From Bin87 sp963666415 (GTDB lineage: Bacteria; Chloroflexota; Dehalococcoidia; Lucifugimonadales; UBA3495), in assembly GCA_963666415.2 (NCBI GenBank), contig CAXXPD010000002.1, forward strand, positions 186,001 to 250,000: a DNA stretch of 64,000 nucleotides, given 5' to 3'. Positions 48,341 through 58,460 of the stretch are shown one piece after another. The translations under genes were made by a program, and so were the position numbers. The notes under the pieces were generated by a model. The model had not been told where the DNA came from. It searched no databases and saw only the letters and a list, made by a program, of their open reading frames with translations. Each line of letters opens with the position of its first letter. Positions within the stretch are counted from its first letter, which is position 1.

Positions 48341-49618
48341 CTATTCAGGATCTACTCTAATCTGACCAGCGTGCCTCACAGCACCGGGCAGATGCAGGGC
48401 AGAATCCATTGACGCTTCACCGACCACCGCCGGCGTAGCCGGTCTTACACGGTCTCCACGTCCTGACACCGGGAAGCTCAAACCCGGCCAGTTGCTAAGA
48501 TTTACAGCGGCGTTGTGATCGCGTTCGTTCAACGCGCCGCACCCGCCGCACCACCACTCCCGGTCAGCGAGAGTCAAATCATCATTCTTCCAGCCGCAGT
48601 GAGCGCACAACTTCGACGAGGCGAACCACCGGTCCACCTTCCCGTACTCGGCTCCGTACCAAGCGCACTTGTACTCCAGCTTCGACAGGAATCCAGCCAT
48701 GCCAGCATCGGAGATCGCTCTGGCCAGCTGACGGTTGCGCAGCATTCCCGACACGTTCAGCGTTTCCACCACCACGCGGCCGGACAACTTGGCTATCGCC
48801 GTCGTTGCCTTGTGGTGGTTGTCATTCCGTACGTTGACCACTCGGGCGTGAAGGTTGCGCCGCCTGGCGTACAGCCGTTCCCTCCGGTTGTAATGGACAC
48901 TCTTGCCATGGACGTTGCGGCTGCGGGCGATCGCCTTGTCCAACCGTCGCAACCGCTTGATGCCGCTGGCCAGCGCCTTCGGGTTGTCTACAATCGTGCC
49001 GTCCGAGCACACCGCCATCATGCCGACCCCCACGTCAACACCAATGGTGGGACCAGCTTTCACCGGCGGCACCTGCTGGCCGTCCTCAATGCAGAGGCAG
49101 GCGAACCACGTTCCCGCCGTCCGGTTGACGGTAACCTCGCGGATGGACCCGCGGAACCGCAGTTGCTCCACCATCGCAACGTGGCCGATCTTCGGCAGGA
49201 TGACAACAATGACAACCTTGCCGTCCACGCGCACGGTATCCGGTCCGTTGTCGGCACGAAAGCCCTGCTCGTGCTTCCGTCGCTTGAACCTCGGGAACTC
49301 AATGCGGCGACCGGAACGCTCTCCGGACTTCACCCGATGGCGATAAGTGCCCCAGGCGTTCGTCGCCTGCCCGAAGTCGATGATCGCGTACTTAGCAGCG
49401 TTCTGGGACAATAGCACCCCCCAAGGTGCCATGAACTTCTTGACCACATTCCAGCGTGGCCGCAACGTCCGCTCAGACAGCCACTCGCCAACGTCCATGC
49501 CAGCCTTGAATTCGCCGACGGCCCAGTTGTAGGCGTATCGCGCGTAGCCGGCGTGCTGCCGGAACAGCGACTCCTGATCCGGCGTCGGCCTGAGCGCGAC
49601 CCGCTGCTACCGCTTCAT
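48341..49618 (-). pseudogene. tnpB: TnpB RNA-guided nuclease (IS605/IS1341 type), early in-frame stop
   Basis: From ATG 49618 the frame reads MKR, TAG (49609-49607), then QRVALRPTPDQESLFRQHAG and the rest of a TnpB to 48341, about 425 codons. RuvC residues are present: GVDVGVGMMAV (Asp), VVVETLNVSGM (Glu) and NERDHNAAVNLSN (Asp). The zinc finger CAHCGWKND...CGGCGALN is intact. The only lesion is the stop at codon 4. Initiation at an internal codon such as ATG 49498 would omit the N-terminal wedge strands. No tnpA accompanies it. It lies between IS5-type ends as cargo. Confidence 0.85.
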
Positions 49619-49655
49619 CTCGCATACCCAGATTAGAGAACTTTAGAACAGACTA

Positions 49656-49815
49656 GGTTCTGTTGACATTTCCAGTCATTCCCGCGAAAGCGGGAATCCA
49701 GGCGCTTTGGAAAGCAGACATCGTTCACATTCAGGGTACTCTGGATTCCCGCTTTCGCGGGAATGACGAGCTGGGGTTAGCGAAATCGCCTTATATCTCA
49801 AATGTCAACACGGCC
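49656..49815. mobile_element. IS5-derived MITE carrying an inverted dRS3-like repeat
   Basis: 160 bp, non-coding, with the IS5 terminal repeats GGTTCTGTTGACATTTC and (inward from the right) GGCCGTGTTGACATTT. Inside, ATTCCCGCGAAAGCGGGAAT occurs near both ends in inverted orientation. Each copy is itself of the form ATTCCC-N8-GGGAAT. Confidence 0.8.
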
Positions 49816-49817
49816 TA

Positions 49818-49966
49818 AACAAGAAGGCCCAGGTTTCCATATAGTGCCACAGGGTACACCGGGTTCTTCTACAGTTGCCGTGAAGCGAGTCAACGAGCTG
49901 GATTATTACAACCTCAATACGACGCAACTCGCTGACAAGGCTGAAATCACGAGGCCCAAGTTACTA
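49818..49966 (+). pseudogene. DUF3644-type gene, segment 4 of 5
   Basis: 149 nt encoding KQEGPGFHIVPQGTPG and ELDYYNLNTTQLADKAEITR in register, a conserved late region of DUF3644 proteins. It ends at TA 49965-49966, where IS630-A3 begins. Confidence 0.75.
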
Positions 49967-50905
49967 AACCAAAGCCAAGGTGGGATGTGCATTTGCCGGG
50001 TGCTGGGAATCGGGGCGGGAGTCTCGCGGGAGTGTTTCGGCCCTTGATTGCAGGACCGTCCGGCAGCGCCGTCTCACCTCGTCTTTCCGGCTGGACAGCC
50101 CGGCCAGGAATTTGCCGACACGCTCCTGCACCGCCGCCCTGCTCCCCAGGCACAGATTGCCAGTGGCCTCCGCTCTCGCCCAGCCCCAGATAGCCTCATC
50201 GGCGTTGAAGTCCGGGCTGTAGCCCGGCAGGTTCACCAGCCTCAGCTCCAGCTCAGGCGTCCTGAGGTACTCCCGCACCGCTTCCCCACGGTGGGCCGGC
50301 GCATTGTCCCAGATGACCCGCAGCGGCCCTGGATGCTTTTCCTTCAGTTGCGTCAGGCAGTTGCGTCAGGAAGGCAACCGAGGTCCCGCTGTTGCTGTTG
50401 CCCTCCAGTTCCATCCATTCCACCTCGCCCGTCTCCAGGCACACCGCTGAATAGTAGCTGGCCTTCTCCCCATACCGCGGGCTATTGGAGTCCACCAACG
50501 CAGGCTTACCCTTCAGCACCCACTTGCCCCGCAATTCCGCGTCCGCCCGGAAGTGGGCCTCATCAGCAAAGAATATGCTGGCTTCAGTCCGTTGGGCCTC
50601 CTCCCACCGGGCGGCGTACTCCGCCACGAAGGCCTCCCGCTTGGACTCATCAGCCTTGAGCAGCCGCTTCTTGGGGCGCTTGCAGGCAAACCCCAGCCGG
50701 TGAAGCCAGTTCAGGCAACTGCTGCGGCACAGGCTGATGCCAAACCGTTCTGAGACAAACTGACGCATCACTGTCATTGTTCAGGATCTATAGGCCAGTG
50801 AATTGGGAGTTTTTCAGGATCTACCCACCAGATTTTCAGGGTCATTAGGCCACTTTGGGAGCCACATCGGCGATCATTGCCGCACTTTGGAATTGAGGTG
50901 CAGCG

Positions 50906-52474
50906 ATGGCATACCGGGAGGTTTCCAGAATGGAAATACCAGAGATCATTCGCCGTTGGCAGGCGGGGGATAGCCAACGCAAGATTGCGTTGGGCACCGG
51001 CTTGTCGAGAGATACCATCGCCAAGTACGTGGCGGCAGCCCAAGAGGAGGGCATCGTTCGGGATGGGCTGGTTGCCACCGCGGAGCAGCTGAGCCGGCTG
51101 GCGACGATTGGGCAGCCGGGGCCGCGGCAGGCGGTGACGCCCGGGCAGGACCTGCTGGAGCCGTGGGCGGACCAGATTTACCAGTGGCTCACCGGCGACC
51201 GGCTGCAGCTGACCCGCATCCGGGAGTTGCTGGCAGCGCGGGGGTGTCCGGTATCGTATCCGTCGTTGCGCCGCTTCGTTCTGAAGCGGAACTGGCGGCG
51301 GCGCAGCCAGACCACGGTGCGCATGGAGGACACCGCGCCCGGGGAGGTGGCGGAGATGGACTTCGGCCGGTTGGGCATGATTGTGGACCCAGCGACAGGC
51401 CGCCGGCGGGCGGTGTGGGGGCTGATCATCGTGCTGGCTTACTCGCGGCACAGCTTCGTTTGGCCGACCCATGGGCAGACGCTGGAGGACATCATCGCCG
51501 GACTGGAAGCGGCGTGGGTCTGCTTCGGCGGGGTGCCCCGCTATCTGGTCATCGACAATTGCCCGCCAGCGGTGGCGGGACCAGACCCGCTGCATCCGCG
51601 CTTCACCAGAGGCTTCCTGGAATACTCGCAGTGCCGGGGTTTCATCGCCGATGCGGCGCGGGTGCGGAAACCCAAGGACAAGCCCAAGGTGGAGCGTGGC
51701 GTGCAGTACGTCAGGGAGCGCTTCTTCAAGGGCGGCGATTTCCACGGTCTGCCCCACCTGAGGGCCGAAGCCCAGCGCTGGTGTCTGGAGGTGGCCGGAA
51801 TGCGCATCCATGGCACCACTCGCCGGAAGCCCCTGGTGGTTTTCCAGGATGAGGAGCGCCACACCCTGCTGCCCTGGGACGGTGAGCCCTACGAAATCGC
51901 CGACTGGCGCAATGCCAAGGTCCATCCCGACCATCACATCCAGTGTCAGCAGGCCCTGTATTCGGTGCCATCGGACCGGTGCCCGCCGCGTCAGCAGGTG
52001 GAAATCCGGCTGGGCAGCAAGCTGGTGCACATCTATCACCGGGGCCAGCTGATCAAGACCCACCTCCGCCAGCCCCAGGGCGGACGCTCCACCGATCCCG
52101 ACGATTACCCCGCCGAGCTTTCCGCCTACACCACCAGAGCGCCGGATCGCATCCAGCGCAGCGCGGCGACACTGGGACCGGCGGTGGGCGAATACGCTGA
52201 ACGTCTCTTCGACGGCCCCCTGCCCTGGGCCAAGATCCGGCAGGGACACAAGCTGCTGCGTTTGGGCGAGCGTTACACGGCGCAGCGTCTGGACGCCGCC
52301 TGTCGTCGGGCCCTGGCCGTGGATCTCATCGACGTGCGCCGATTGGAACGCATCCTGGTGCAGGCCCTGGAACAGGAGGCCATGCCCCAGCTGCCCTTGC
52401 CCATGCCGCCGGGCCGCTTCGCCCGTCCCGGTAGCGTCTTCGCTTACACCGCATACCGCCGTCAGTCAGCATGA
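50906..52474 (+). CDS. istA: IstA transposase of IS21, copy 2 (intact)
   Basis: The full 522-aa product starts at ATG 50906 after GAGGTG. It has an N-terminal helix-turn-helix (RKIALGTGLSRDTIAKYVAA), then the integrase core with Asp in AEMDFGRLGMIVD, Asp in RYLVIDNCPPAV and the Glu region around VERGVQYVRERFFKGGDF. The C-terminal Mu-type beta-barrel and tail are present. It is the intact counterpart of the frameshifted copy at 11001-12570. The stop overlaps the istB region as ATGA. With istB it should form an active transposition pair able to serve copy 1. Confidence 0.9.
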   Translation: MAYREVSRMEIPEIIRRWQAGDSQRKIALGTGLSRDTIAKYVAAAQEEGIVRDGLVATAEQLSRLATIGQPGPRQAVTPGQDLLEPWADQIYQWLTGDRLQLTRIRELLAARGCPVSYPSLRRFVLKRNWRRRSQTTVRMEDTAPGEVAEMDFGRLGMIVDPATGRRRAVWGLIIVLAYSRHSFVWPTHGQTLEDIIAGLEAAWVCFGGVPRYLVIDNCPPAVAGPDPLHPRFTRGFLEYSQCRGFIADAARVRKPKDKPKVERGVQYVRERFFKGGDFHGLPHLRAEAQRWCLEVAGMRIHGTTRRKPLVVFQDEERHTLLPWDGEPYEIADWRNAKVHPDHHIQCQQALYSVPSDRCPPRQQVEIRLGSKLVHIYHRGQLIKTHLRQPQGGRSTDPDDYPAELSAYTTRAPDRIQRSAATLGPAVGEYAERLFDGPLPWAKIRQGHKLLRLGERYTAQRLDAACRRALAVDLIDVRRLERILVQALEQEAMPQLPLPMPPGRFARPGSVFAYTAYRRQSA

Positions 52475-52485
52475 GGAGATTACCC

Positions 52486-53271
52486 ATGACCCGAACCACC
52501 GAACTCACCCCGCTGCTCAAGAGCCTCAAGCTGGGCGCTTTGGCCAGCACCCTGCCGGAACGCATCGCCCTGGCCCGTAGGGAGCAGCTGGATTACGCCT
52601 CATTCCTGGAAATCATCCTCAGCGACGAGGTCAATCGCCGCGCCCACCGCCGCACCGAACTCCGGCTGCACAATGCCGGTTTCGAGGAGACCTGCCGCCT
52701 GGAGGACTTCGACTGGTCGGCGTCAATTACCCTGGACCGCCGCCTGCTGGACGCTGTATTCTCCCTGGAGTTTCTCGACCGGCACGAACACGTCCTGCTG
52801 GTGGGCCCCGCCGGTGTCGGCAAGAGCTTCTTCGCCCAGGCCCTGGGCTACGCCGCCGTCCGCGCCGGATACTCCGTGCGCTTCAGCCACGCCGACGACT
52901 TCTTCAAGGCCCTGACCCAGGCCAGAGTGGACAACTCGGTGGACCGTACCTTCCGGTCTTTCCTCACGCCCGACCTGCTCATCCTCGATGACCTGGGTCT
53001 CCATGGCCTGACCGCCCAGCAGTCCGCCGACCTCTACGAACTCATCCTCAATCGACATCGGGCGTCCAGCTTCATCATCACCAGCAACCGGGCCGTGGAC
53101 GAATGGCTGGGTCTCTTCGATGACCCCATCCTGGGCAACAGCGCGCTGGATCGCCTGGCCAACGCCAGCTACCAGATCGTCATCGAAGGCGCCAGCTACC
53201 GGGAACGACTCTCGCCACACCGCGCTCTACTGGCCGCAAAGGGGGTGATTGACCCGCAAACTACAACCTGA
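52486..53271 (+). CDS. istB: IstB helper ATPase of IS21, copy 2
   Basis: A 261-aa AAA+ ATPase with the same sequence features as copy 1 (LLVGPAGVGKSFFAQALG, LLILDDLGLHGLTAQQ). ATG 52486 is chosen for its GAGGAG seven bases upstream. Translation is probably coupled to istA, which ends 12 bp earlier. Confidence 0.9.
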   Translation: MTRTTELTPLLKSLKLGALASTLPERIALARREQLDYASFLEIILSDEVNRRAHRRTELRLHNAGFEETCRLEDFDWSASITLDRRLLDAVFSLEFLDRHEHVLLVGPAGVGKSFFAQALGYAAVRAGYSVRFSHADDFFKALTQARVDNSVDRTFRSFLTPDLLILDDLGLHGLTAQQSADLYELILNRHRASSFIITSNRAVDEWLGLFDDPILGNSALDRLANASYQIVIEGASYRERLSPHRALLAAKGVIDPQTTT

Positions 53272-53799
53272 TAATAGTCAATTCACCGCGCTCCCAGGGT
53301 GGCTGGATGTCCGTGAAAATCGCCGGCCTAATGACCATGAAAATTGACAATCACCTTCCAATACCAGTTAGCCATTACGATGCCCGCCGCAGCGGGCGGT
53401 TGTTCCACCGCCCCTTTCAACTCCTCCTGCTGCGTCTGGTCAAGGGCGGGGGGGAACCACCGGTCTGCTCGAATATCAGGGCCGCAGGCCCTCCCTCGCC
53501 GAAGGCCGACGCCCAACGCCCGATAGTGTGGGGGTCCCGCTCCAGCGCCTCCGCCGTCGCCGCTGCCGTCAAGCCCTGAGCCAGCAGCAGGATGGCGTAC
53601 CACCGCTCCCGCTCCCGGGGCGTGGGAGCCAGAATCACACGCCGCCGCAAGTCCTTGACTCCCATCTGCCATTGTTCCAGAGACCGATCTATCTCCCTCA
53701 CGCCCATCACCAACCCCTCGCAATTTCTGAGACCAGCTACCTCGGTTCCTTCATAAATTTACCCCATGCGTCTGCGCATTTCACCTTGGCTTTGGTTTA

Positions 53800-55007
53800 G
53801 TACCGTTGCCAAGTAGATTTGTAAGAATATAAGAAAGCAGCCATACTGGGGCATGATCTTTGTGTGAGGAAGTGCCCAGCCATGGCTGCCATCAAGTATA
53901 AAGTAGAGTTGACCGAGGCCGAACGCTCCCGTCTCAATGAGGTGTCCCAGCGAGGCAAGGCGTCAGTGCGCACCGTGAAGCGTGCGCTGTCGCTGCTCAA
54001 GGCTGACCAGGGGCTTCGGGACCGTGAGATAGCCGATGTGCTGTTGGTCAACGCGGCCACGGTCGCCAGAGCGCGGAAGCGGTACGTGGAGGAAGGACTT
54101 GAGGGCGCCATCAATGACCGACCGCGGCCGGGCCAGGAGCGCAAGCTGGACGGCGAGCAGGAAGCGCACCTGATCGCCTTCGCGTGCCGCGCCGCGCCCG
54201 CAGGGCACACGCACTGGACACTCCAGTTGTTGGCCGACAAGGTGGTGGAGTTGGAGTTTGCCGAGAGCATCTCCCTGGAGACGGTGCGCCAGATACTCAA
54301 AAAAACGAACTCAAGCCCTGGCAGAAGAAAGAGTGGTGTATCCCCAAGGTGAGCGGGGAGTTCGTGGCGCGGATGGAGGACGTGCTGGACCTGTACCAAC
54401 CGGAGTACAATCCGGAGCGTCCGGTAGTGTGTTTCGACGAGACCTCCAGGCAATTGACTGGGGAGGTGCGTCCGCCCATCGAGGCTGCCCCCGGACGGGT
54501 GGCACGCTATGACACCGAGTACCAGCGAAACGGGACCCGGAACCTGTTCATGATCTGCGAGCCGAAGGGTGGATGGAGACATGTGGAGGTGACCGAGCGC
54601 CGCACTGCCGTGGACTTCGCGCACCAGATGCGGTGGCTGGTGGACGAGGCCTACCCTGATGCCGAGGTGGTCAGGCTGGTACTGGACAACCTCAACACCC
54701 ACAAGCTCGGCTCGCTCTACGAAGCATTTGAGCCGTGCGAAGCTCGGCGCATCGCCCAACGCCTCGAGTTTCATTACACTCCTACGCATGGCAGCTGGCT
54801 GAACATGGCTGAGATCGAGTTGAGCGTCTTCAGCAGAGGGTGTCTGAACCGCCGTATCAGCGATGAGCCGGAGCTGCGGCGAGAGGTTGCGGCGCTCGAA
54901 CGCGAGCGCAACGCAGCAAAATCAGCCATAGACTGGCGGTTTACCACCCAAGATGCTCGCCGTAAGCTCCAGCATATCTACCCTACAAAACCAGATTGAC
55001 ACGGTAC
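53800..55007 (+). mobile_element. IS630-like element B2
   Basis: 1,208 bp, GTACCG...CGGTAC ends. It is inserted in the TA shared by IS630-A3 and IS630-A' (53798-53799 and 55008-55009). Confidence 0.85.
53882..54999 (+). CDS. IS630-B2 transposase (A7 frameshift)
   Basis: Nearly identical to B1, with ORF A from ATG 53882 and ORF B in the -1 frame past the A7 run near 54,299. The differences I can see are GEQEAHL for GKQEAHL, LLADKVVEL for LLADQVVEL, GSWLNM for SSWLNM and VFSRGCL for VFRRGCL. Catalytic residues are intact. Confidence 0.85.
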
Positions 55008-56147
55008 TAAACCGAAGACAAGGTGGGACCTACATTGGTGGGGCGGAGAAAATCGGCTTGTGCGCTGCCGATTAGTTCATCCGCTTGTGCTTGCAGCATG
55101 GTCCGGCATCGTCGCTTGACTGCTTCGCGTCGACTGGACAGGCGGGTGAAAAAGTCGCCCACCTGCTCTTGCACTGCGGCCTTGGTGCCCAGGCACCGGT
55201 TGGCGGTCGCCTCCTGACGTGCCCAGCCCCAAATGGCCTCGTCAGCGTTGAAATCGGGACTGTAGCTGGGCAGATTCACCAGGTGCAGGTTCAAGCCGGG
55301 CGTGGTCAGATAAGCCCTTATTGCGTCGCCCCGATGGGCTGGCGAATTGTCCCAGATCACCGTCAGTGGTTCGGCATGTCGCGCCCGCAGTTGTCGCAGG
55401 AAGGCAGCCGAGGTGGCGGAGTTGCTGTTGCCCTCCAGTTCCATCACCTCCACCTCACCGGTCTCCAGACACACCGCCGAGTAGTAGCTGACTTTCTCCC
55501 CGCGGCGTGGGCTGGTAGAGTCCACCAGCGCCGGCTCTCCTTTCAATACCCACTTGCCCCGCAGATCGGCATCCGCCCGAAAGTGGGCCTCGTCGGCAAA
55601 GAATATCTTGGCCCCACTGCGTCGGGCCGACGCAGTCAGCGCGGCGTACTCCACCACGAAGGCTTCCCGCCGTACCGGGTCCGCCTTGACCAACCGCTTC
55701 TTGGGGCGTTTCAGCACAAACCCCAACCGGTGCAGATAGTTCAGGCAACTGCTCCGGCTCAGCGACAACCCGAAGTGGTCCGACACAAATTGCCGCACCG
55801 CCTTCCAGTTCCAGTTGGATAGGTCGATGCCGGCTTGCGATGGCGACCCCGGCACCGCCGCCTTCAATTCGGCCTGCTGATCCCCGCTCAGCGCGGGGGG
55901 GACCTCCCGACTGCTCAAAAGACAGCGCCCTCGGACCGCCTTCCGCAAATGCCGTGGTCCATTGGCCAATGGTGTGGGCATCCCTGTCCAACGCCCGGGC
56001 TACCGCCGCGGCCGTCCAACCCTGCGCCAGCAACCATAGCGCGTGCCAGCGTTCCCGCTCCCGTGGCGTCGGCGCCCGGTACATCCGTCGCCGCGCCTCA
56101 GCCTCATCGATCCGCCACCGCTCCAACAGCGCCCCCATCTCATCCAT
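55007..56147 (-). CDS. IS630-A' transposase (intact, C7 frameshift)
   Basis: This is the only member of the A group without the 13-bp duplication. ORF A from about 56147 (MDEMGALLERWRIDEAEARR) contains RERERWHALWLLAQGWTAAA. It meets a C7 run near 55,900, where the -1 frame takes over (PPALSGDQQAELKAAV). The catalytic residues follow: FFADEAHFRADADLRGKWVL, LTVIWDNSPAHRGDAIRAYL and PDFNADEAIWGWARQEA, with the stop at 55007. The product is about 350 aa. Its ends (AACCGAAG...CTTCGGTT) resemble those of A1-A3, so it is a candidate source of transposase for them. Confidence 0.8.
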
Positions 56148-56244
56148 GCCCAACAGCAACCCCCACCATGATTTGCTCACCGACTAACTCAACCGCCCTC
56201 ATTCTAACCAATGCTGATGTGGGTTTCACCTTGGCTTCGGTTTA
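55008..56244 (-). mobile_element. IS630-like element A' (divergent A group)
   Basis: 1,233 bp between TA dinucleotides (55008-55009 and 56243-56244), ends AACCGAAGACAAGGTG and CACCTTGGCTTCGGTT. Confidence 0.85.
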
Positions 56245-56245
56245 G

Positions 56246-57648
56246 TACTACAGTCGCAGATTATCGGGTAAAATAGGCCATTATCCGGTAAGGGGGTGCG
56301 GCGGTGACGGGACGTGAAGAGGAACTGGCGGAAGTGGCCCGCTGGGCCGCAGGGATTGAGCAGGTTCATTCCTGCATTGCCGGACGGTTCCGGCGCCCTG
56401 AGCCGCGGCGGCGGGTACTGGACTACTTGCGGGGACTGGTCAGTTCCGTAGAGCGCAAGAACGGGTGGCAGTTGGCGGAGCAGGCGGGGGATGCCACACC
56501 CGACGGGGTGCAGCGCCTGTTGTACAACTATCGGTGGGATGCGGACCTGGTTCGTGATGACATGAAATCCTACGTGGTGGAGCATCTGTCCGCCGCTGAC
56601 GCGGTGCTGGTGGTGGACGAGACCGGATTCCTCAAGAAAGGGGAGAAGTCGGTTGGGGTGCAGCGGCAGTACAGCGGGACGGCGGGGCGGATCGAGAACT
56701 GTCAGATTGGCGTTTTTCTGGCCTATGCCAGCGCCAGGGGCAGAACCCTGCTGGACCGGGAATTGTACCTGCCCCAGGTGTGGGCGGAAGACTGGGAGCG
56801 GCGGCGGGAGGCTGGGGTGCCGGAGAGTGTCGGCTTTCGGACCAAGCCGCAACTGGCCCAGCTAATGCTGAAGCGGGCGCTGGAATCAGGAGTCCCCTTC
56901 GGCTGGGTTGCTGGAGCTGAGGTCTATGGCAACGACCGCAAGCTGCGGCGGTGGCTGGAGCGAGAGGGAATTCCCCACGTGCTGGCCATCAGGAGCAACG
57001 AGAAGCTGTGGGTCTGGACGGACCAGGGCCTGTGTCAGGTGCGGGCTGACCGGCTGACGTCGCAGGTTGACGAGTTGGGTTGGACCAGATGCAGTGCGGG
57101 CGATGGGGCCAAGGGGCCACGGGTCTACGATTGGGCCGTCGTGGAAATACGGCCTCTTGGGGAGCCGGGCAAGGGCTACCGGCTGCTGGCCCGGCGCAGC
57201 ATTGCCCAGCCCGGGGAGTTGGCTTACTTCGTATGCTTCGGCCCGGCCGGAACGGCCTTGGAGAAACTGGTGAGGGTGGCTGGGACCCGGTGGGCCATCG
57301 AGGAGTGTTTCGAGGAGGCCAAGGGGCAGGTGGGACTGGACCAGTATGAGGTGCGGAGGTGGGACGGCTGGTACCGGCACATCACCTTGGCGATGCTGGC
57401 GCAGGCGTATCTGTCAGTAATCAAGCATCAAGCGATGGAACCAGGAGAAAAGGGGGCTGCTACGGTCCCGATGAAGCGCTGATTCCCATAACGGCCCCGG
57501 AGGTGCGCCGGCTGCTCACCCGACTTGTATGGACGGAAAATCAACTGCCTGATTTCATCCTGTCCTGGTCGTGGTGGAGACGGCGCCACCAAGCCAAAGC
57601 CCGGCAATGCCATTACAAACGCCGCCTGTCAAATCTGAGACTGTAGTA
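56246..57648 (+). mobile_element. IS701-family element
   Basis: 1,403 bp with TACTACAGTCGCAGATT and, inward from the right, TACTACAGTCTCAGATT ends. A CTAG target is duplicated outside the ends, each copy later occupied by another element. Confidence 0.8.
56304..57646 (+). pseudogene. IS701-family transposase, late frameshift
   Basis: The first frame (392 aa) runs from MTGREEELAEVARWAAGIEQ through the DDE_5 landmarks AVLVVDETGFLKKGEKSVGV (Asp), VAGAEVYGNDRKLRRWLERE (Asp) and TRWAIEECFEEAKGQVGLDQ (Glu), to AYLSVIKHQAM. It then stops at about 57,482. The normal C-terminal end (LIPITAPEVRRLLTRLVW ... RRRHQAKARQCHYKRRLSNL) continues in another frame to 57646. The lesion lies after the catalytic domain, so residual activity is possible. 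Confidence 0.85.
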
Positions 57649-57651
57649 CTA

Positions 57652-58458
57652 GGGCGTGTTGACATTTCATTATAATGGCCGTATGTCAAACATCAGATTA
57701 TCACCAGAACAGTGGGCTAGGATTCTCGATTTCTTGCGTGGCTGCACCGGCCTGTACGTTGGCCAGGAAGCGGATTGCCGGCGTTTTGTCGAGGCCGTCT
57801 TATGGATTAACCGCTCTGGGGCCCAATGGCGACTGCTGCCAGCCGAATACGGGAACTGGAACAGCGTCTACAAACGATTCGCCCGTTGGACTGACCAAGG
57901 CGTCTGGGCACAAATGCATCAACATTGCTGCGACGACGCGGATCTGGAATACCTGATCATCGACAGCACGGTGGTCCGGGCGCACCCTTGCGCGGCGGGA
58001 GCTCCCCCAAAAAGGGTGGCCAGGCGGCCCAGGCCCTGGGCCGGAGCCGCGGCGGGTTCAGCACCAAGATTCACGTGAGCGTGGACGGCTTGGGCAACCC
58101 CTTGCGATTCATACTGACCGGAGGGCAACAGCACGACATCACCCAGGCGGAGGAATTGATCGCCGGTTATGCTGGCGAGCACGTACTGGCCGACAAAGGG
58201 TACGATGCCCAGGAGTTTCGCCAGCACATCCTGGAACTGGGTATGATACCGGTCATTCCGCCCCGCTCGAACCGCAAGGCACCCGCCGACTATGACCGGC
58301 ATTTGTACCGGGAGCGTCATCTGGTCGAATGCTTCATCAACAAGATCAAGCACTATCGCCGGATCTTCTCCCGGTTTGAGAAGCTGGACACCAGATACCT
58401 GGGCTTCCTGCATTTCACCGCCGCTCTCATCTGGCTACGGTGAAATGTCAACAGAACC
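57652..58458 (+). mobile_element. IS5-family element, copy 2
   Basis: 807 bp, with ends GGGCGTGTTGAC and (inward from the right) GGTTCTGTTGAC, in the TA of a CTAG (57650-57651 and 58459-58460). Confidence 0.9.
57683..58443 (+). CDS. IS5 transposase, copy 2 (two frames)
   Basis: Nearly identical to copy 1, including the CCCCCAAAAAGGG slip site near 58,010. Visible changes are HQHCCDDADLEYL for HQHFCDDADLEYL, FRQHILELGMIPV for FRRHILELGMMPV. Catalytic residues are present, so it is likely active. Confidence 0.85.
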
Positions 58459-58460
58459 TA

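Larger units (their letters stand above)
47315..49815. mobile_element. Composite unit: IS5 + TnpB cargo + IS5-derived MITE
   Basis: The outer ends are both IS5-type terminal repeats: GGTTCTGTTGAC at 47315 and, inward from the right, GGCCGTGTTGAC at 49815. TA borders both outer ends, and the DUF3644 frame resumes exactly after them. The whole 2.5 kb therefore behaves as one insertion into the gene. Confidence 0.65.
50772..53349 (+). mobile_element. IS21-family element, copy 2
   Basis: 2,578 bp with TGTCATTGTTCAGG and TTTCATGGTC-type ends. ATCAC is duplicated (50767-50771 and 53350-53354). The IS630-A sequence is restored by its removal (GGAAGGTGATGCGTC). Confidence 0.95.
49965..53799 (-). mobile_element. 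IS630-like element A3, split by IS21 copy 2
   Basis: AACCAAAGCC...GGCTTTGGTT ends with TA at 49965-49966 and 53798-53799. The transposase is divided: the 5' part lies at about 53,350-53,707 (with the C7 run at 53,450) and the 3' part at about 49,967-50,771. It also contains the 13-bp CCTGACGCAACTG duplication (about 50,347-50,372). Confidence 0.85.
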
